Below are positions 7,879 to 15,646 of a DNA stretch of 64,000 nt, one piece after another (position 1 is the first letter of the stretch; every line of letters begins with the position of its first letter). Below the pieces are notes generated by a model. That model did not search any database. It was given only the letters and a program-made list of their open reading frames with translations, and had not been told where the DNA came from. The stretch covers positions 930,001 through 994,000 of the forward strand of contig NZ_JABTEZ010000003.1 in assembly GCF_015711605.1 (NCBI RefSeq). Direction: 5' to 3'. Source of the DNA: Planomonospora sp. ID67723. GTDB taxonomy: Bacteria; Actinomycetota; Actinomycetes; Streptosporangiales; Streptosporangiaceae. The position numbers were made by a program, and so were the translations under genes.

Positions 7879-8897
7879 AGAAGCGAAGAATCATCAAGGT
7901 CGTCGTTGCGGTGCTCGCCGTCCTGATCGGGTTGCCGGCGGCGGGAGTCGCTGGGCTTCTCCTGTGGGACGGCGGTATCGACACCGATCCGCGCAGGGAG
8001 CTCCTCCCCGGTGTCCGGCTCGATCTGCGGACGGCCGTGACGCGGCACGGCCCGGTCGAGTACGACCTGTACGGCACGGAAGGCCCCGTGCTGCTGTCGG
8101 TCCACGCCGGACTCGGCGGAGCCGACCAGGGGCGGCTGTTCGCCGGCTGGCTGCAGAAGGACGGGTTCCGCATCCTGAGCCCCTCACGGCCGGGCTACCT
8201 CGGAACCCCGCTGGAGAGCGGCCGGACCAGCGAGGAACAGGCCGACCTGCTCGCCGCGCTGCTGGACGAACTCGGCATCGACCGGGTGGGAGTCCTCGCG
8301 GTCTCAGCCGGGAGTCCGGTGGGCTACGCCTTCGCCGCACGCCATCCGGATCGGGTCTGGGGTCTGGTCTCCATCGGCGGAGTGAGCATGCCGCGGTCCT
8401 CCGAGGCGGGCTCGTCGCTGCGCAGAACGTTCCTGAACACCGTCGGCCAGAAACTCGCCCTGCTGACGGCGGAGGTCTCGTTCGAGACCATCGTCGCGGG
8501 AACCCTGAACGAGACCAGCACCTTCACCGAGAAGCAGCGCGCCGAACGCGTCTCGTACATCATGAACACATCGCACGTGCGTGAGTTCTTCGAAGCGATG
8601 TTCAGCACGACGTTCCCCTACCAGCAACGCTGGGCGGGCACCGACAACGACGCGGCGCAGGCCCGGCGCGGTGGTCCGCCTCTGGAGCGGGTTGCGGCTC
8701 CGACCCTGCTGGTCCATGGAACGCAGGACGGCGACGTGCCGTTCGACCACGGGAAGTTCGCAGCCGAGCGGATACCCGGCGCGGCACACCACTGGATGGA
8801 GCACGGCGACCACCTGGGCTTCTGGCTCGGCCCGGAGGCGGGCGAGGCGCAGGCCGCGGCGAGAGCGTTCCTCCGGCGGCACGCGCCGGGTGAATGA
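7875..8897 (+). CDS. Membrane-anchored or exported alpha/beta hydrolase
   Basis: A 340-residue alpha/beta-hydrolase. The first 30 residues are KKRR followed by a long hydrophobic stretch, a signal peptide or membrane anchor without a lipobox. The nucleophile elbow is AVSAGS (serine about residue 145), the acid is likely the Asp in HGTQDGDVPF, and the histidine lies in MEHGDHLGF near the end. The oxyanion segment LLSVHAGLGG comes early, as in epoxide hydrolase or lipase-like members. The substrate cannot be told. It overlaps the DUF1772 stop by four bases. Confidence 0.87.
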   Translation: MKKRRIIKVVVAVLAVLIGLPAAGVAGLLLWDGGIDTDPRRELLPGVRLDLRTAVTRHGPVEYDLYGTEGPVLLSVHAGLGGADQGRLFAGWLQKDGFRILSPSRPGYLGTPLESGRTSEEQADLLAALLDELGIDRVGVLAVSAGSPVGYAFAARHPDRVWGLVSIGGVSMPRSSEAGSSLRRTFLNTVGQKLALLTAEVSFETIVAGTLNETSTFTEKQRAERVSYIMNTSHVREFFEAMFSTTFPYQQRWAGTDNDAAQARRGGPPLERVAAPTLLVHGTQDGDVPFDHGKFAAERIPGAAHHWMEHGDHLGFWLGPEAGEAQAAARAFLRRHAPGE

Positions 8898-8987
8898 GCG
8901 CCTGCCCCGTCGGGCCCGGCGTCCGGGCAGGCCGTACCGGTGTCGCCGGTCCACTGCCGCGGAGCGGGCGGGGCGTGCGAGCCGGAC

Positions 8988-9608
8988 CTACGGCGTCGCC
9001 GCCCGCTCTCGCGCCGCCCGGGCGCCGACGGCATCCGCGAGCTCCGGCGGCAGCGGGTACGGACGTTCCTCCGGGAGGAGGGCCGCCGCCCGGTCGCCGC
9101 TCCGGACGGCGGCGTGGATGTCGTGGACGCGATCGGTGATGTCGGTGATCGAGACGGTCCAGTCGCCGACGTAGCGGCGCACGGCCTCGCCGGACAGGCC
9201 GATCTGGATCGACCGGTGCGGCAGGGCGTTCAGGCCGAGATTGCGCTCGGGGTCCCACTGGACGCGCACCGGGCTCCGCCGCAGCCGCTCCGCCCAGGAG
9301 GCGCGATCGGCGGGACCGGCGTCGCGGCCGTGGTGGCTGGGGCACGAGTGCGCCAGAGCCCATTCGAAGCCCTCGCGGGTGATCTCGATGGCCAGGACCC
9401 GGGTCTGGCCGGGCTTGGTGGCCCAGCCGCAGCGGTACATCATCCACAGGAACGACGGTTTGATCCAGGTCATCCGCTCCCGCTTGAACGGCGGGACGAA
9501 GCGCTGCGCCGCGACGGCCGGTCCGGCGACGGCCGGGTCGTAGGCCTGGTAGACGGTGATCGACTCCTCGGTGTAGGCGGCGCGGATCTGTCGGTAGGGC
9601 GCGTTCAC
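8988..9608 (-). CDS. DUF4291 domain-containing protein
   Basis: A 206-residue soluble protein that is almost entirely DUF4291. It begins with the family signature IRAAYTEESITVYQAY (residues 8-23), continues with the aromatic segment RMTWIKPSFLWMMYR and later has QWDPERN and RSIQIGLSGEAV. The biochemical role of DUF4291 is not established to my knowledge. The GTG start at 9608 has only a weak ribosome site. Nothing in the neighbours (hydrolase before it, P450 to its right) suggests a pathway. Confidence 0.85.
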   Translation of the reverse strand: MNAPYRQIRAAYTEESITVYQAYDPAVAGPAVAAQRFVPPFKRERMTWIKPSFLWMMYRCGWATKPGQTRVLAIEITREGFEWALAHSCPSHHGRDAGPADRASWAERLRRSPVRVQWDPERNLGLNALPHRSIQIGLSGEAVRRYVGDWTVSITDITDRVHDIHAAVRSGDRAAALLPEERPYPLPPELADAVGARAARERAATP

Positions 9609-9660
9609 GCAACTCAGTCTGGCGAGACCGGTGTCCGCCGGGCAACGGGATTACCGTTCC

Positions 9661-10893
9661 TCATCGGTGGGCGGGAGTGCATCCCGGCCCGGCGGTGAAG
9701 GGCAGCGACCGGTAGCGGCGGACGTAGTGTCCCGAGGCGAAGACACCGCGCCCGGGATCGACGGTGAAGTGCGGGAAACGGACCAGCAGCTCCTCCAGGG
9801 CGACCCGACCCTGCAACCGGGCGACGGCCGCGCCGAGGCAGTGGTGGGCGCCGTGGCCGAAGGTCAGGATCCGGCCGGGACGCCGGGTGATGTCGAACCG
9901 TTCGGCGTCCGGGCCGAATTCGCGGGGGTCGCGGTTGGCGGCGGCGTACAGCAGCAGGACCTTGCGGCCTTCGGGAATCAGGGCGCCGCCCATGCGCACG
10001 TCGCGGGTGGCGACCCGGGCCAGCCCCTGGACCGGGCTGGTCAGCCGGAGCAGTTCCTCGACCGCCGCCGGGATGAGCGCGGGCTCGCGCGCCAGCAGCG
10101 CGCGCTGCTCGGGATGGGCGGTCAGCAGCTCGCAGGCGCCGCCGAGCAGCCCGGTGGTGGTGTCGTTGCCGCCGGCCACCATGGTGAAGGCGAAACCGAG
10201 GATGCGCAGCAGGCCGATCGGGTCGTCGTCGCCGTAGGCCGCGACGAGCGCGGAGATCGTGTCGTCGCCGGGGTCGGTGCGGCGCCGCTGGGCCAGGTGG
10301 GCGAAGTATTCCAGCAGATCGTTCATCGATTTGGCGACGGCCTGCGGGTCGCCGCCCGCGGCAGCGGCTACGATCTGCTCGGTCCAGTCGTCGAACCGGG
10401 CCCGGTCCGGCTCGGGAACCCCGAGATAGTGCGCGACCACGAAGCTGGGCAGCGGCTTGAACAGCTCGGCGACGATGTCGACCTCGGGGGCCGGACCGCG
10501 GGTCAGGACGCGGGCGACGCGGTCCAGGCGTTCGGTCACGAACCGGCGAACGGCCGGCTCGATCTCGACGACCCGGCGCGGGGTGAAGCCTCCGCTGACG
10601 AGCTTGCGGAACTCGGTGTGCTCGGGCGGGTCCAGCATCACCATCGGTGCCGCCTCCTCCACGCCGAGCCGCTCCCGCTCGCCGTAGACGTGGGTCAGGC
10701 CCTGGGCCGAGGAGAAGGCCGCGGTGTCGAGGGCTGCCGCCCATACGTCGGCGAAGCGCGACATCACCCAGTAGTCCCCCTCGGGGACGTGGTGCACCGG
10801 ATCGTGATCACGCAGACCGGCGTACATGGGGAAGGGGTCACGCCACGACTCGCCGGACCGGAGGGTGAAGGGTTGTGCCACATCAGTCGGCAT
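9661..10893 (-). CDS. Cytochrome P450 monooxygenase
   Basis: A 410-residue class I bacterial P450. The heme ligand is Cys352 in FGHGAHHCLG, the I-helix has AGGNDTT (oxygen activation Thr), and the K-helix ExxR is EELLR. The segment LDPPEHTEFRKLVSGGF is the usual C-helix region. It should be soluble and need a ferredoxin and reductase, neither of which is nearby. It resembles CYP families acting on steroids, fatty acids or terpenes, but the substrate cannot be inferred. The ATG start at 10893 has a weak ribosome site; the in-frame GTG five codons in is an alternative. It is transcribed divergently from the DUF6886 gene across a short region holding a dyad. Confidence 0.93.
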   Translation of the reverse strand: MPTDVAQPFTLRSGESWRDPFPMYAGLRDHDPVHHVPEGDYWVMSRFADVWAAALDTAAFSSAQGLTHVYGERERLGVEEAAPMVMLDPPEHTEFRKLVSGGFTPRRVVEIEPAVRRFVTERLDRVARVLTRGPAPEVDIVAELFKPLPSFVVAHYLGVPEPDRARFDDWTEQIVAAAAGGDPQAVAKSMNDLLEYFAHLAQRRRTDPGDDTISALVAAYGDDDPIGLLRILGFAFTMVAGGNDTTTGLLGGACELLTAHPEQRALLAREPALIPAAVEELLRLTSPVQGLARVATRDVRMGGALIPEGRKVLLLYAAANRDPREFGPDAERFDITRRPGRILTFGHGAHHCLGAAVARLQGRVALEELLVRFPHFTVDPGRGVFASGHYVRRYRSLPFTAGPGCTPAHR

Positions 10894-10914
10894 GCCGTGA
10901 TCGTGAGACCTGTT

Positions 10915-10934
10915 CGGATCCGTGTCAAGATCCG
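10915..10934. promoter_or_regulatory. Inverted repeat between divergent P450 and DUF6886 genes
   Basis: CGGATC (10915-10920) and GATCCG (10929-10934) are perfect 6-bp arms around an 8-base spacer that contains GTGTCAA. It is centred in the 71-bp divergent gap, an expected place for a repressor such as a TetR protein. No regulator gene lies adjacent. Confidence 0.35.
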
Positions 10935-10964
10935 GATGATGCGGCGAGGTGGTAGAGAAGGATC

Positions 10965-11510
10965 ATGCGACCCGAGCTCGGTCAGGTGCTGCACTTCTCC
11001 GAGGATCCGCAGATCACCCGGTTCGTCCCGCACATGGCGCCCACCGCGCAGCAGCCGGAGGCGTACGTGTGGGCGGTGGACGCCGATCGCTGCCCCGACT
11101 ACTGGTTTCCCCGCCAGTGCCCGCGCGCCATGGCCTGGACCGTGCCGGACACGACGGAGGCCGACCGGGAGCGGATCATCGGCCCCGGCTGCGGCCGGCG
11201 GGTCCACGCGATCGAGTACGGCTGGCTGGAGGCGTTCCTGACCGTCCGCCTGTACGGCTACCGCCTGCCCGCGGAGAGGTTCGCGCCGTTCGGGGAGCCG
11301 GTCCCGAACGCGATGGTCGCCACCGGACCCGTCGAACCCCTCGGCCCGCCGGAACCGGTCGGCAGCCTGCTGGAACTGCACCGGGAGGCCGGGATCCAGC
11401 TCAGGCTCCTGGACAACCTGTGGGAGTTCTGGGATGCGGTGACCGCCAGCACCCTGGGCTGGAGCGGCATCCGCCTGCGCAACGCCGCCCCCCGGCGGGG
11501 GAGCGCCTGA
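10965..11510 (+). CDS. DUF6886 family protein
   Basis: A 181-residue soluble protein beginning with LHFSEDPQITRFVPH (residues 9-23), followed by a VWAVDADRCPDYWFPRQCPR segment rich in Trp, Cys and Pro. Many actinobacterial hypothetical proteins share this start, and I place it in DUF6886. The function is unknown. The start ATG at 10965 follows GAGAAGGATC. It faces away from the P450 gene and is convergent with the SDR gene 17 bases downstream. Confidence 0.75.
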   Translation: MRPELGQVLHFSEDPQITRFVPHMAPTAQQPEAYVWAVDADRCPDYWFPRQCPRAMAWTVPDTTEADRERIIGPGCGRRVHAIEYGWLEAFLTVRLYGYRLPAERFAPFGEPVPNAMVATGPVEPLGPPEPVGSLLELHREAGIQLRLLDNLWEFWDAVTASTLGWSGIRLRNAAPRRGSA

Positions 11511-11527
11511 CCGAGGGACGGTCTCTC

Positions 11528-12322
11528 TCAGAGGCCTGCGTCGTGCGACTCGGGGTCGCGGGCGAGTATCGATCGGCCGCCGTCGACCGGGAGGGTCGCG
11601 CCGTTGACGAAGCTCGCCTCCTCGGAGAGCAAGTGAACGATCGCGGCGGCGACCTCCTCGGAACGGGCCACCCGGCCGAGCGGGTGCAGCAGGCCCATCT
11701 CCCGCTCGATCCGGGCGGCGTCATGGGGATTCCGCCGGTCGAGGAACTCGTCGTAGCGTTCGGTGCGGACCGAGCCCGGCGCGACGGCGTTGACGCGGAC
11801 GCCGTACGGGCCGTACTCGACGGCGAGCGCGCGGGTCAGCCCCTCGATCGCCGCTTTGGCCGTCACGTATGGCGTGCAACCCGGCACTGCCCGGCGGGCC
11901 TGGTGCGAGGAGACGTTGACGATCGCCCCGCCCGTCCCCGCCGCGAGGAAACGGCGGATCGCCGTGGCGCACCCGGTGACGGCGGGGGTGAGGTTGGCCG
12001 TGACGAGATCGAGCAGCACGCGCGTGGAGTCTGAGTGGACGGAGGCGTCCCGGAACACCGCCGCGTTGTTGACCCAGCCGGTGAGGGCTCCCGCCTCCTG
12101 CGCGGCGTCGGCGGCCCGCTCCACGACGGCCTCGTCGGCGGCGTCACCGATCACGGCTGTGACGCGGGCCCCCGACGGGTGGCCGTCCGTCCAGGCCAGC
12201 GCGGCGGGGTCGAGCTCGATCACGACCACACGCCCGGTACGGCCGACGGCGCCGAGCAGCCGCTCGGCCACCGCCCTGCCGATGCCCCGTCCGCCGCCCG
12301 TCACCACGTAGGAACGGCTCAT
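11528..12322 (-). CDS. SDR family NAD(P)-dependent oxidoreductase
   Basis: A 264-residue classical short-chain dehydrogenase. The nucleotide-binding TGGGRGIG is at residues 8-15, NNAAV (NAG-like) is near 90, the catalytic serine lies in IVNVSS, and Tyr and Lys lie in YVTAK. The acidic end of beta-2 (VVVIELD) suggests NAD rather than NADP. The C-terminal FVNGATLPVDGG is typical of 3-oxoacyl-ACP reductase/glucose dehydrogenase-like members. The start ATG at 12322 has GGAGG five to six bases upstream; the longer upstream open frame is not needed. The substrate is unknown. Confidence 0.9.
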   Translation of the reverse strand: MSRSYVVTGGGRGIGRAVAERLLGAVGRTGRVVVIELDPAALAWTDGHPSGARVTAVIGDAADEAVVERAADAAQEAGALTGWVNNAAVFRDASVHSDSTRVLLDLVTANLTPAVTGCATAIRRFLAAGTGGAIVNVSSHQARRAVPGCTPYVTAKAAIEGLTRALAVEYGPYGVRVNAVAPGSVRTERYDEFLDRRNPHDAARIEREMGLLHPLGRVARSEEVAAAIVHLLSEEASFVNGATLPVDGGRSILARDPESHDAGL

Positions 12323-12534
12323 GCCCGCCTCCAAGCCGCGTGATCGCCGCCGGTTTTCGTTCCAACCTACGGGCATGCGGCGGCGCGTGGGGAAAATCGC
12401 CCCGGCCCCCGGCCCCCGGCCCCCGGCCCCGCCGTCTCCGTGACCGGGGCGCACGACTACGGGCGGTGGAGCCGGACCGGACGCTGCAAGCCCGGGGTAA
12501 CCCGGGTGCAAGCCGCCGGTTCTACCGTGCGGAT

Positions 12535-13185
12535 GTGTCCAGACGACTTGTTCTCGGTGGCGCCGCGGTCGCGGCGGGCGCCATGCTGATGCTCCCGTCC
12601 GCTCCGGTATCCGCCCAGGCGGTCACCCCGGCGCAGGCCCCGGGCTCCGCCGCTTCGGCGACCCCGGCCAAGAAGCTCTTCGGCGCGTGGGTTCGCGGCG
12701 ACCGCCGCGAAGCCGCCCGGGTGGCGACGCCGTCCGCGGTGAAAGCCATGTTCTCCTACGCCTACCGCGCTCCGGACGAGTTCGCCGGATGCTCGGGCAA
12801 CGCCTGCCGGTTCGTGCACACGAGCGTGAACGTGCCGGGCGGGCTCGACGGCATCCTGATGATCGTGTCCGGGGGGAAGGTGACGAAGGTCTACGGGTCT
12901 CGCCACTTCACCACTCCGTCCGCCGCCGCCAAGCACCTGTTCGCAGCGTGGAAGAAGAACGACCGCAACCGCGGCCTGGAAGCCGCCCGCACGGCCGCCG
13001 TGGACAGGCTGTTCCGGGTGAAGTACGACCCGAAAGGCGTGACCCACTTCTTCCAGGGCTGCTCGCCGGAGCCCAAGGGCTACTCGTGCGCCTACTCCTA
13101 CGAGGGCGGCGCCATGTTCATGCACGTCCGCGGATCGAAGGCCAAGGGCTACGACGTCCGCTCGATCGGTTACATCGCAGACTGA
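12535..13185 (+). CDS. Secreted protein with an internal tandem duplication
   Basis: A 216-residue exported protein of unknown function. The N-terminus SRRLVLGGAAVAAGAM plus PSAPVSA looks like a signal peptide cleaved near residue 30. The mature part holds two homologous halves of about 80 residues. Each begins with a helix (AKKLFGAWVRGDRREAARVA versus AKHLFAAWKKNDRNRGLEAA), then a hydrophobic strand, then a Cys pair (GCSGNAC versus GCSPEPKGYSC), then a strand ending in KVYG or DVRSIG. One disulfide per repeat is likely outside the cell. The GTG at 12535 is chosen because it begins the signal peptide; upstream codons are low-complexity. A strong inverted repeat follows the stop. Confidence 0.75.
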   Translation: MSRRLVLGGAAVAAGAMLMLPSAPVSAQAVTPAQAPGSAASATPAKKLFGAWVRGDRREAARVATPSAVKAMFSYAYRAPDEFAGCSGNACRFVHTSVNVPGGLDGILMIVSGGKVTKVYGSRHFTTPSAAAKHLFAAWKKNDRNRGLEAARTAAVDRLFRVKYDPKGVTHFFQGCSPEPKGYSCAYSYEGGAMFMHVRGSKAKGYDVRSIGYIAD

Positions 13186-13193
13186 GCCGCCGG

Positions 13194-13231
13194 CCGGACG
13201 GGCGGGTCCGAGGGCGCACCCGCCCGTCCGG
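13194..13231. terminator. Hairpin terminator between convergent genes
   Basis: Perfect 14-bp arms CCGGACGGGCGGGT (13194-13207) and ACCCGCCCGTCCGG (13218-13231) around a 10-base loop, between the convergent duplicated secreted protein and the SnoaL-like gene. There is no T-run, as is common for actinobacterial hairpins; it probably works in both directions. Confidence 0.7.
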
Positions 13232-13265
13232 AACGGTTCCGGGCGGGGCGTGAGAGGGCGCCGGC

Positions 13266-13625
13266 CTACGCCGGGGGACACTCCATCCACCATTCGGTGA
13301 ACTCGCGGCAGCGGCCGTCGGCATCGAGCCGGATCACCCACAGGTTGCTGTAGGAGCGGTCGGGGTACGCGGTGGTTCCCTGGACGATCGCCACTTCACC
13401 GGTGACGCTCAGCGGTGACCACTCGAAGGTGGTTTCGCCGGGTTCGTCCTTGTTCTCCAGCCACCTGGAGACGATCTGCCCGCGGCCGTGCCACGGCGGG
13501 TCGAACGGGGCGGTGTAGTAGTCGGCGTCCTCGGCGAACAGGGCGCCGATGTGCGCCGGATCGTTGGAGTTCCACGCTCTGACGTATCCGTCGATCCACG
13601 CACTCACCCGGCTGAGATCGGTCAT
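13266..13625 (-). CDS. SnoaL-like / NTF2-fold protein
   Basis: A 119-residue small alpha+beta barrel protein of the SnoaL-like or NTF2 superfamily. It starts with an amphipathic helix (AWIDGYVRAWNSNDPAHI), then LFAEDADYYTAPFDPPWHGR, then alternating strands, and ends EFTEWWMECPP. In this fold the cavity can bind a small ligand or catalyse isomerisation, but no specific catalytic pair can be assigned. The start ATG at 13625 is convincing from the fold. Its neighbours do not suggest a role. Confidence 0.8.
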   Translation of the reverse strand: MTDLSRVSAWIDGYVRAWNSNDPAHIGALFAEDADYYTAPFDPPWHGRGQIVSRWLENKDEPGETTFEWSPLSVTGEVAIVQGTTAYPDRSYSNLWVIRLDADGRCREFTEWWMECPPA

Positions 13626-14017
13626 GCTCTCGGTCTACCCCGGAATGGGGCCCGGAAGGAAGAGGACCCGGCGGGCGGCCCTCTCCGGGATCGCGGAGCG
13701 ACCCTCGGCGGTCTTGGAGCACGTCGGCCATGTCGGTGGCCGTCACCGCCCGGACGGCCCAGGCGGTCGGGAGGCCGGAGCCGGTGCAGGAGACGATCCT
13801 CGTGCGCCGGGCGGAATCCGGCGTGAGCCCGCGGGCTCCAGTGCGGCGATCACCGTCTCCGCCCGCTCCGTCTTCGCGCGGACCTCGGTGATGGCTCCTC
13901 TTCTGCGTATGGGCCGCTCGAAAGGGCTCTCCGCCCCGGGCGTCATGATCTCCTCCGGTCGCGCGCACCGGCTCGGGGAGCTGTCCTCGCAGGCCGGAGG
14001 ATCGGGGACGACAAGAA
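13626..14017 (-). other. Gene-poor stretch with a possible decayed gene
   Basis: No intact gene is seen over about 390 bases. On the minus strand, a short frame from 13946 (MTPGAESPFERPI, then TERAETVIAALEPAG) and a second frame from about 13840 down to 13700 (SARRTRIVSCTGSG, then AVRAVTATDMADVLQDRR) read like protein but are out of phase with each other. I suspect a frameshifted remnant without being able to name its family. Chance coding-like composition at this GC content is the alternative. Confidence 0.25.
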
Positions 14018-14054
14018 AGCCCCAGACTCCCGGCCAGGGCCGTGAGCTGGGGCT
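14018..14054 (-). terminator. Intrinsic terminator downstream of tRNA-Val
   Basis: AGCCCCAG (14018-14025) and CTGGGGCT (14047-14054) form a stem that, read on the minus strand, is followed by TTTCTTGT. This is a standard intrinsic terminator for the leftward tRNA transcript. Confidence 0.75.
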
Positions 14055-14064
14055 CTGTCTTCTG

Positions 14065-14089
14065 CCTGACCAGGCCGAACCTGGTCAGG
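14065..14089 (-). terminator. Second hairpin directly after tRNA-Val
   Basis: Perfect 10-bp arms CCTGACCAGG (14065-14074) and CCTGGTCAGG (14080-14089) with a 5-base loop, ten bases beyond the encoded CCA end of tRNA-Val. It may act as a 3' processing or termination hairpin in tandem with the one at 14018-14054. Confidence 0.6.
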
Positions 14090-14098
14090 CGTGGAGCG

Positions 14099-14173
14099 TG
14101 GTGGACGATACAGGGATTGAACCTGTGACCTCTTCCGTGTCAGGGAAGCGCTCTCCCGCTGAGCTAATCGTCC
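14099..14173 (-). tRNA. tRNA-Val (anticodon GAC)
   Basis: The minus strand folds as a standard cloverleaf: acceptor GGACGAT pairs with ATCGTCC, the D-arm is TAGCTCAGCGGGAGAGC, the anticodon stem-loop has GAC in CTGACAC, and the T-arm has GGTTCAATCC. The discriminator is A and CCA is encoded. A near-identical copy lies at 34905-34979. Confidence 0.95.
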
Positions 14174-14187
14174 TCGGGTGAAATCAG

Positions 14188-14259
14188 AGCGGAAGACGGG
14201 ATTCGAACCCGCGACCCTCACCTTGGCAAGGTGATGCTCTACCACTGAGCCACTTCCGC
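14188..14259 (-). tRNA. tRNA-Gly (anticodon GCC)
   Basis: The minus strand gives acceptor GCGGAAG pairing with CTTCCGC, the D-arm with GGCTCAGTGGTAGAGC, the anticodon loop TTGCCAA (GCC), the T-loop GTTCGAATCC and discriminator U as expected for glycine. CCA is not encoded. It lies 14 bases upstream of tRNA-Val on the same transcript. A second copy is at 35089-35160. Confidence 0.95.
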
Positions 14260-14293
14260 GTGTTTCCGCCGGGCTTTCCGCCCCGCGGCGACG

Positions 14294-14307
14294 AGAGAAC
14301 TCTAGCG
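14294..14307 (-). promoter_or_regulatory. Probable promoter element of the tRNA-Gly/Val unit
   Basis: The 14-base block AGAGAACTCTAGCG (plus strand) is conserved exactly at 14294-14307 and 35190-35203, 30 to 35 bases upstream of both tRNA-Gly copies. Read on the minus strand it offers TAGAGT as a -10 element. Confidence 0.6.
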
Positions 14308-14405
14308 GGTTTTCCGGGCGGGTGCGTAACCGGGCGCCCGGCAGGCCCGGTCCGCCGACCGGGCGCCGTTTCGTCCCACGCGCTCCCGTGCGGTAGAAAC
14401 ACCAG

Positions 14406-15527
14406 GTGGAGTCGTTGAAGCTGGGTTCGCTGGAGGTCTGGCCGCCGGTCGTCCTCGCGCCCATGGCCGGGATCACCAACGCGCCGTTCCGCACGCTCTG
14501 CCGGGAGCAGGGCGGCGGGCTGTTCGTCTGCGAGATGATCACCACGAGGGCGCTGGTGGAGCGGAACGCCAAGACGCTCAAGATGATCCGCTTCGCGCCG
14601 GAGGAGAGCCCCCGGAGCATCCAGCTCTACGGGGTCGACCCGGTGACGGTCGGCAGGGCCGTACGGATGATCGCCGAGGAGGACCTGGCCGACCACGTCG
14701 ACCTCAACTTCGGCTGCCCGGTGCCCAAGGTGACCCGGCGAGGGGGAGGCTCGGCGCTGCCGTACAAGCGCAACCTCCTGCGCGCGATCCTGCGCGAGGC
14801 CGTCCGCAACGCGGGGACGCTCCCGGTGACCATGAAGATGCGCAAGGGCATCGACGACGACCACCTGACCTACCTGGACGCCGGGCGGATCGCGGTGGAG
14901 GAGGGCGTCGCCGCGGTCGCGCTGCACGGCCGTACCGCGGTCCAGCACTACGGGGGGACGGCCGACTGGGAGGCGATCGCGCGGCTGAAGGAGGCGGTCA
15001 CCGAGATCCCGGTGCTCGGCAACGGCGACATCTGGAGCGCCGACGACGCGCTGCGGATGATGGAGTCGACCGGGTGCGACGGGGTCGTGGTGGGCAGAGG
15101 CTGCCTGGGCCGGCCGTGGCTGTTTCGCGACCTGGCCGCCGTGTGCGACGGGAGCGCCGAGAGGGTCCGGCCCGCGCTGGGCGAGGTGGCCGCGACCATG
15201 GACCGGCACGCCACGCTGCTGGCCGAGTGCTTCGGCAGCGAGCCGCACGCCGTGGCCGACTTCCGCAAGCACGTCGGCTGGTATCTCAAGGGCTTCACCG
15301 TCGGCGCCGACCTGCGCCGCCGCCTGGCGACCTCGGGCACCCTCGGCGAGCTGCGCGCGGGCCTGTCCGAACTGGACGCCGCGCAGCCCTGGCCGGACGG
15401 CGTGGACGCGCCGCGCGGCAAGACCCACGCCCGCGACCGCGTGCACCTGCCCGCCGGCTGGCTGGACGACCCATACGACCTCGCCGTGCCGTGCGCGGAC
15501 GCCGAGCTCGACACCTCCGGCGGCTGA
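14406..15527 (+). CDS. dusB: tRNA-dihydrouridine synthase, DusB-like
   Basis: A 373-residue flavoenzyme that reduces uridines in the tRNA D-loop. The FMN barrel starts with APMAGITNAPFR (about 18-29). The signature LNFGCPVPKVTRRGGGSA (about 99-116) carries the catalytic cysteine. MKMRKGID, LHGR and LGNGDIWS supply FMN-phosphate ligands, and a C-terminal helical domain (from about 255) binds RNA. The protein ends with about 45 extra residues that look disordered. The GTG start at 14406 has no strong ribosome site but begins the domain well. It is divergent from the tRNA-Gly/Val transcript, a fitting but probably coincidental neighbour. Confidence 0.95.
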   Translation: MESLKLGSLEVWPPVVLAPMAGITNAPFRTLCREQGGGLFVCEMITTRALVERNAKTLKMIRFAPEESPRSIQLYGVDPVTVGRAVRMIAEEDLADHVDLNFGCPVPKVTRRGGGSALPYKRNLLRAILREAVRNAGTLPVTMKMRKGIDDDHLTYLDAGRIAVEEGVAAVALHGRTAVQHYGGTADWEAIARLKEAVTEIPVLGNGDIWSADDALRMMESTGCDGVVVGRGCLGRPWLFRDLAAVCDGSAERVRPALGEVAATMDRHATLLAECFGSEPHAVADFRKHVGWYLKGFTVGADLRRRLATSGTLGELRAGLSELDAAQPWPDGVDAPRGKTHARDRVHLPAGWLDDPYDLAVPCADAELDTSGG

Positions 15528-15555
15528 CCACGGCCTCCCGCCGGGCGGCCGAAGT

Positions 15556-15570
15556 GATCATAATGTGATC
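15556..15570. promoter_or_regulatory. GATCA-N5-TGATC dyad before the TRAP operon
   Basis: GATCA (15556-15560) and TGATC (15566-15570) form a symmetric site inside an AT-rich island ending in TTTTCC, about 80 bases before the TRAP permease start. The shape fits GntR-type (FadR-like) or similar repressor operators. It is the only such element seen in the gap. Confidence 0.4.
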
Positions 15571-15646
15571 TTTTCCTGACGCCCTGGGGTCAGCTCCCTG
15601 GGTACGTTGCCGTCAACGGCCGGCGGCGCACACGCGGGGGCGGTGT

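Noticed and set aside
9613-11241. Long frames overlapping the cytochrome P450 gene on both strands
   Set aside because: The 410-residue P450 with intact heme, I-helix and K-helix motifs explains the region.
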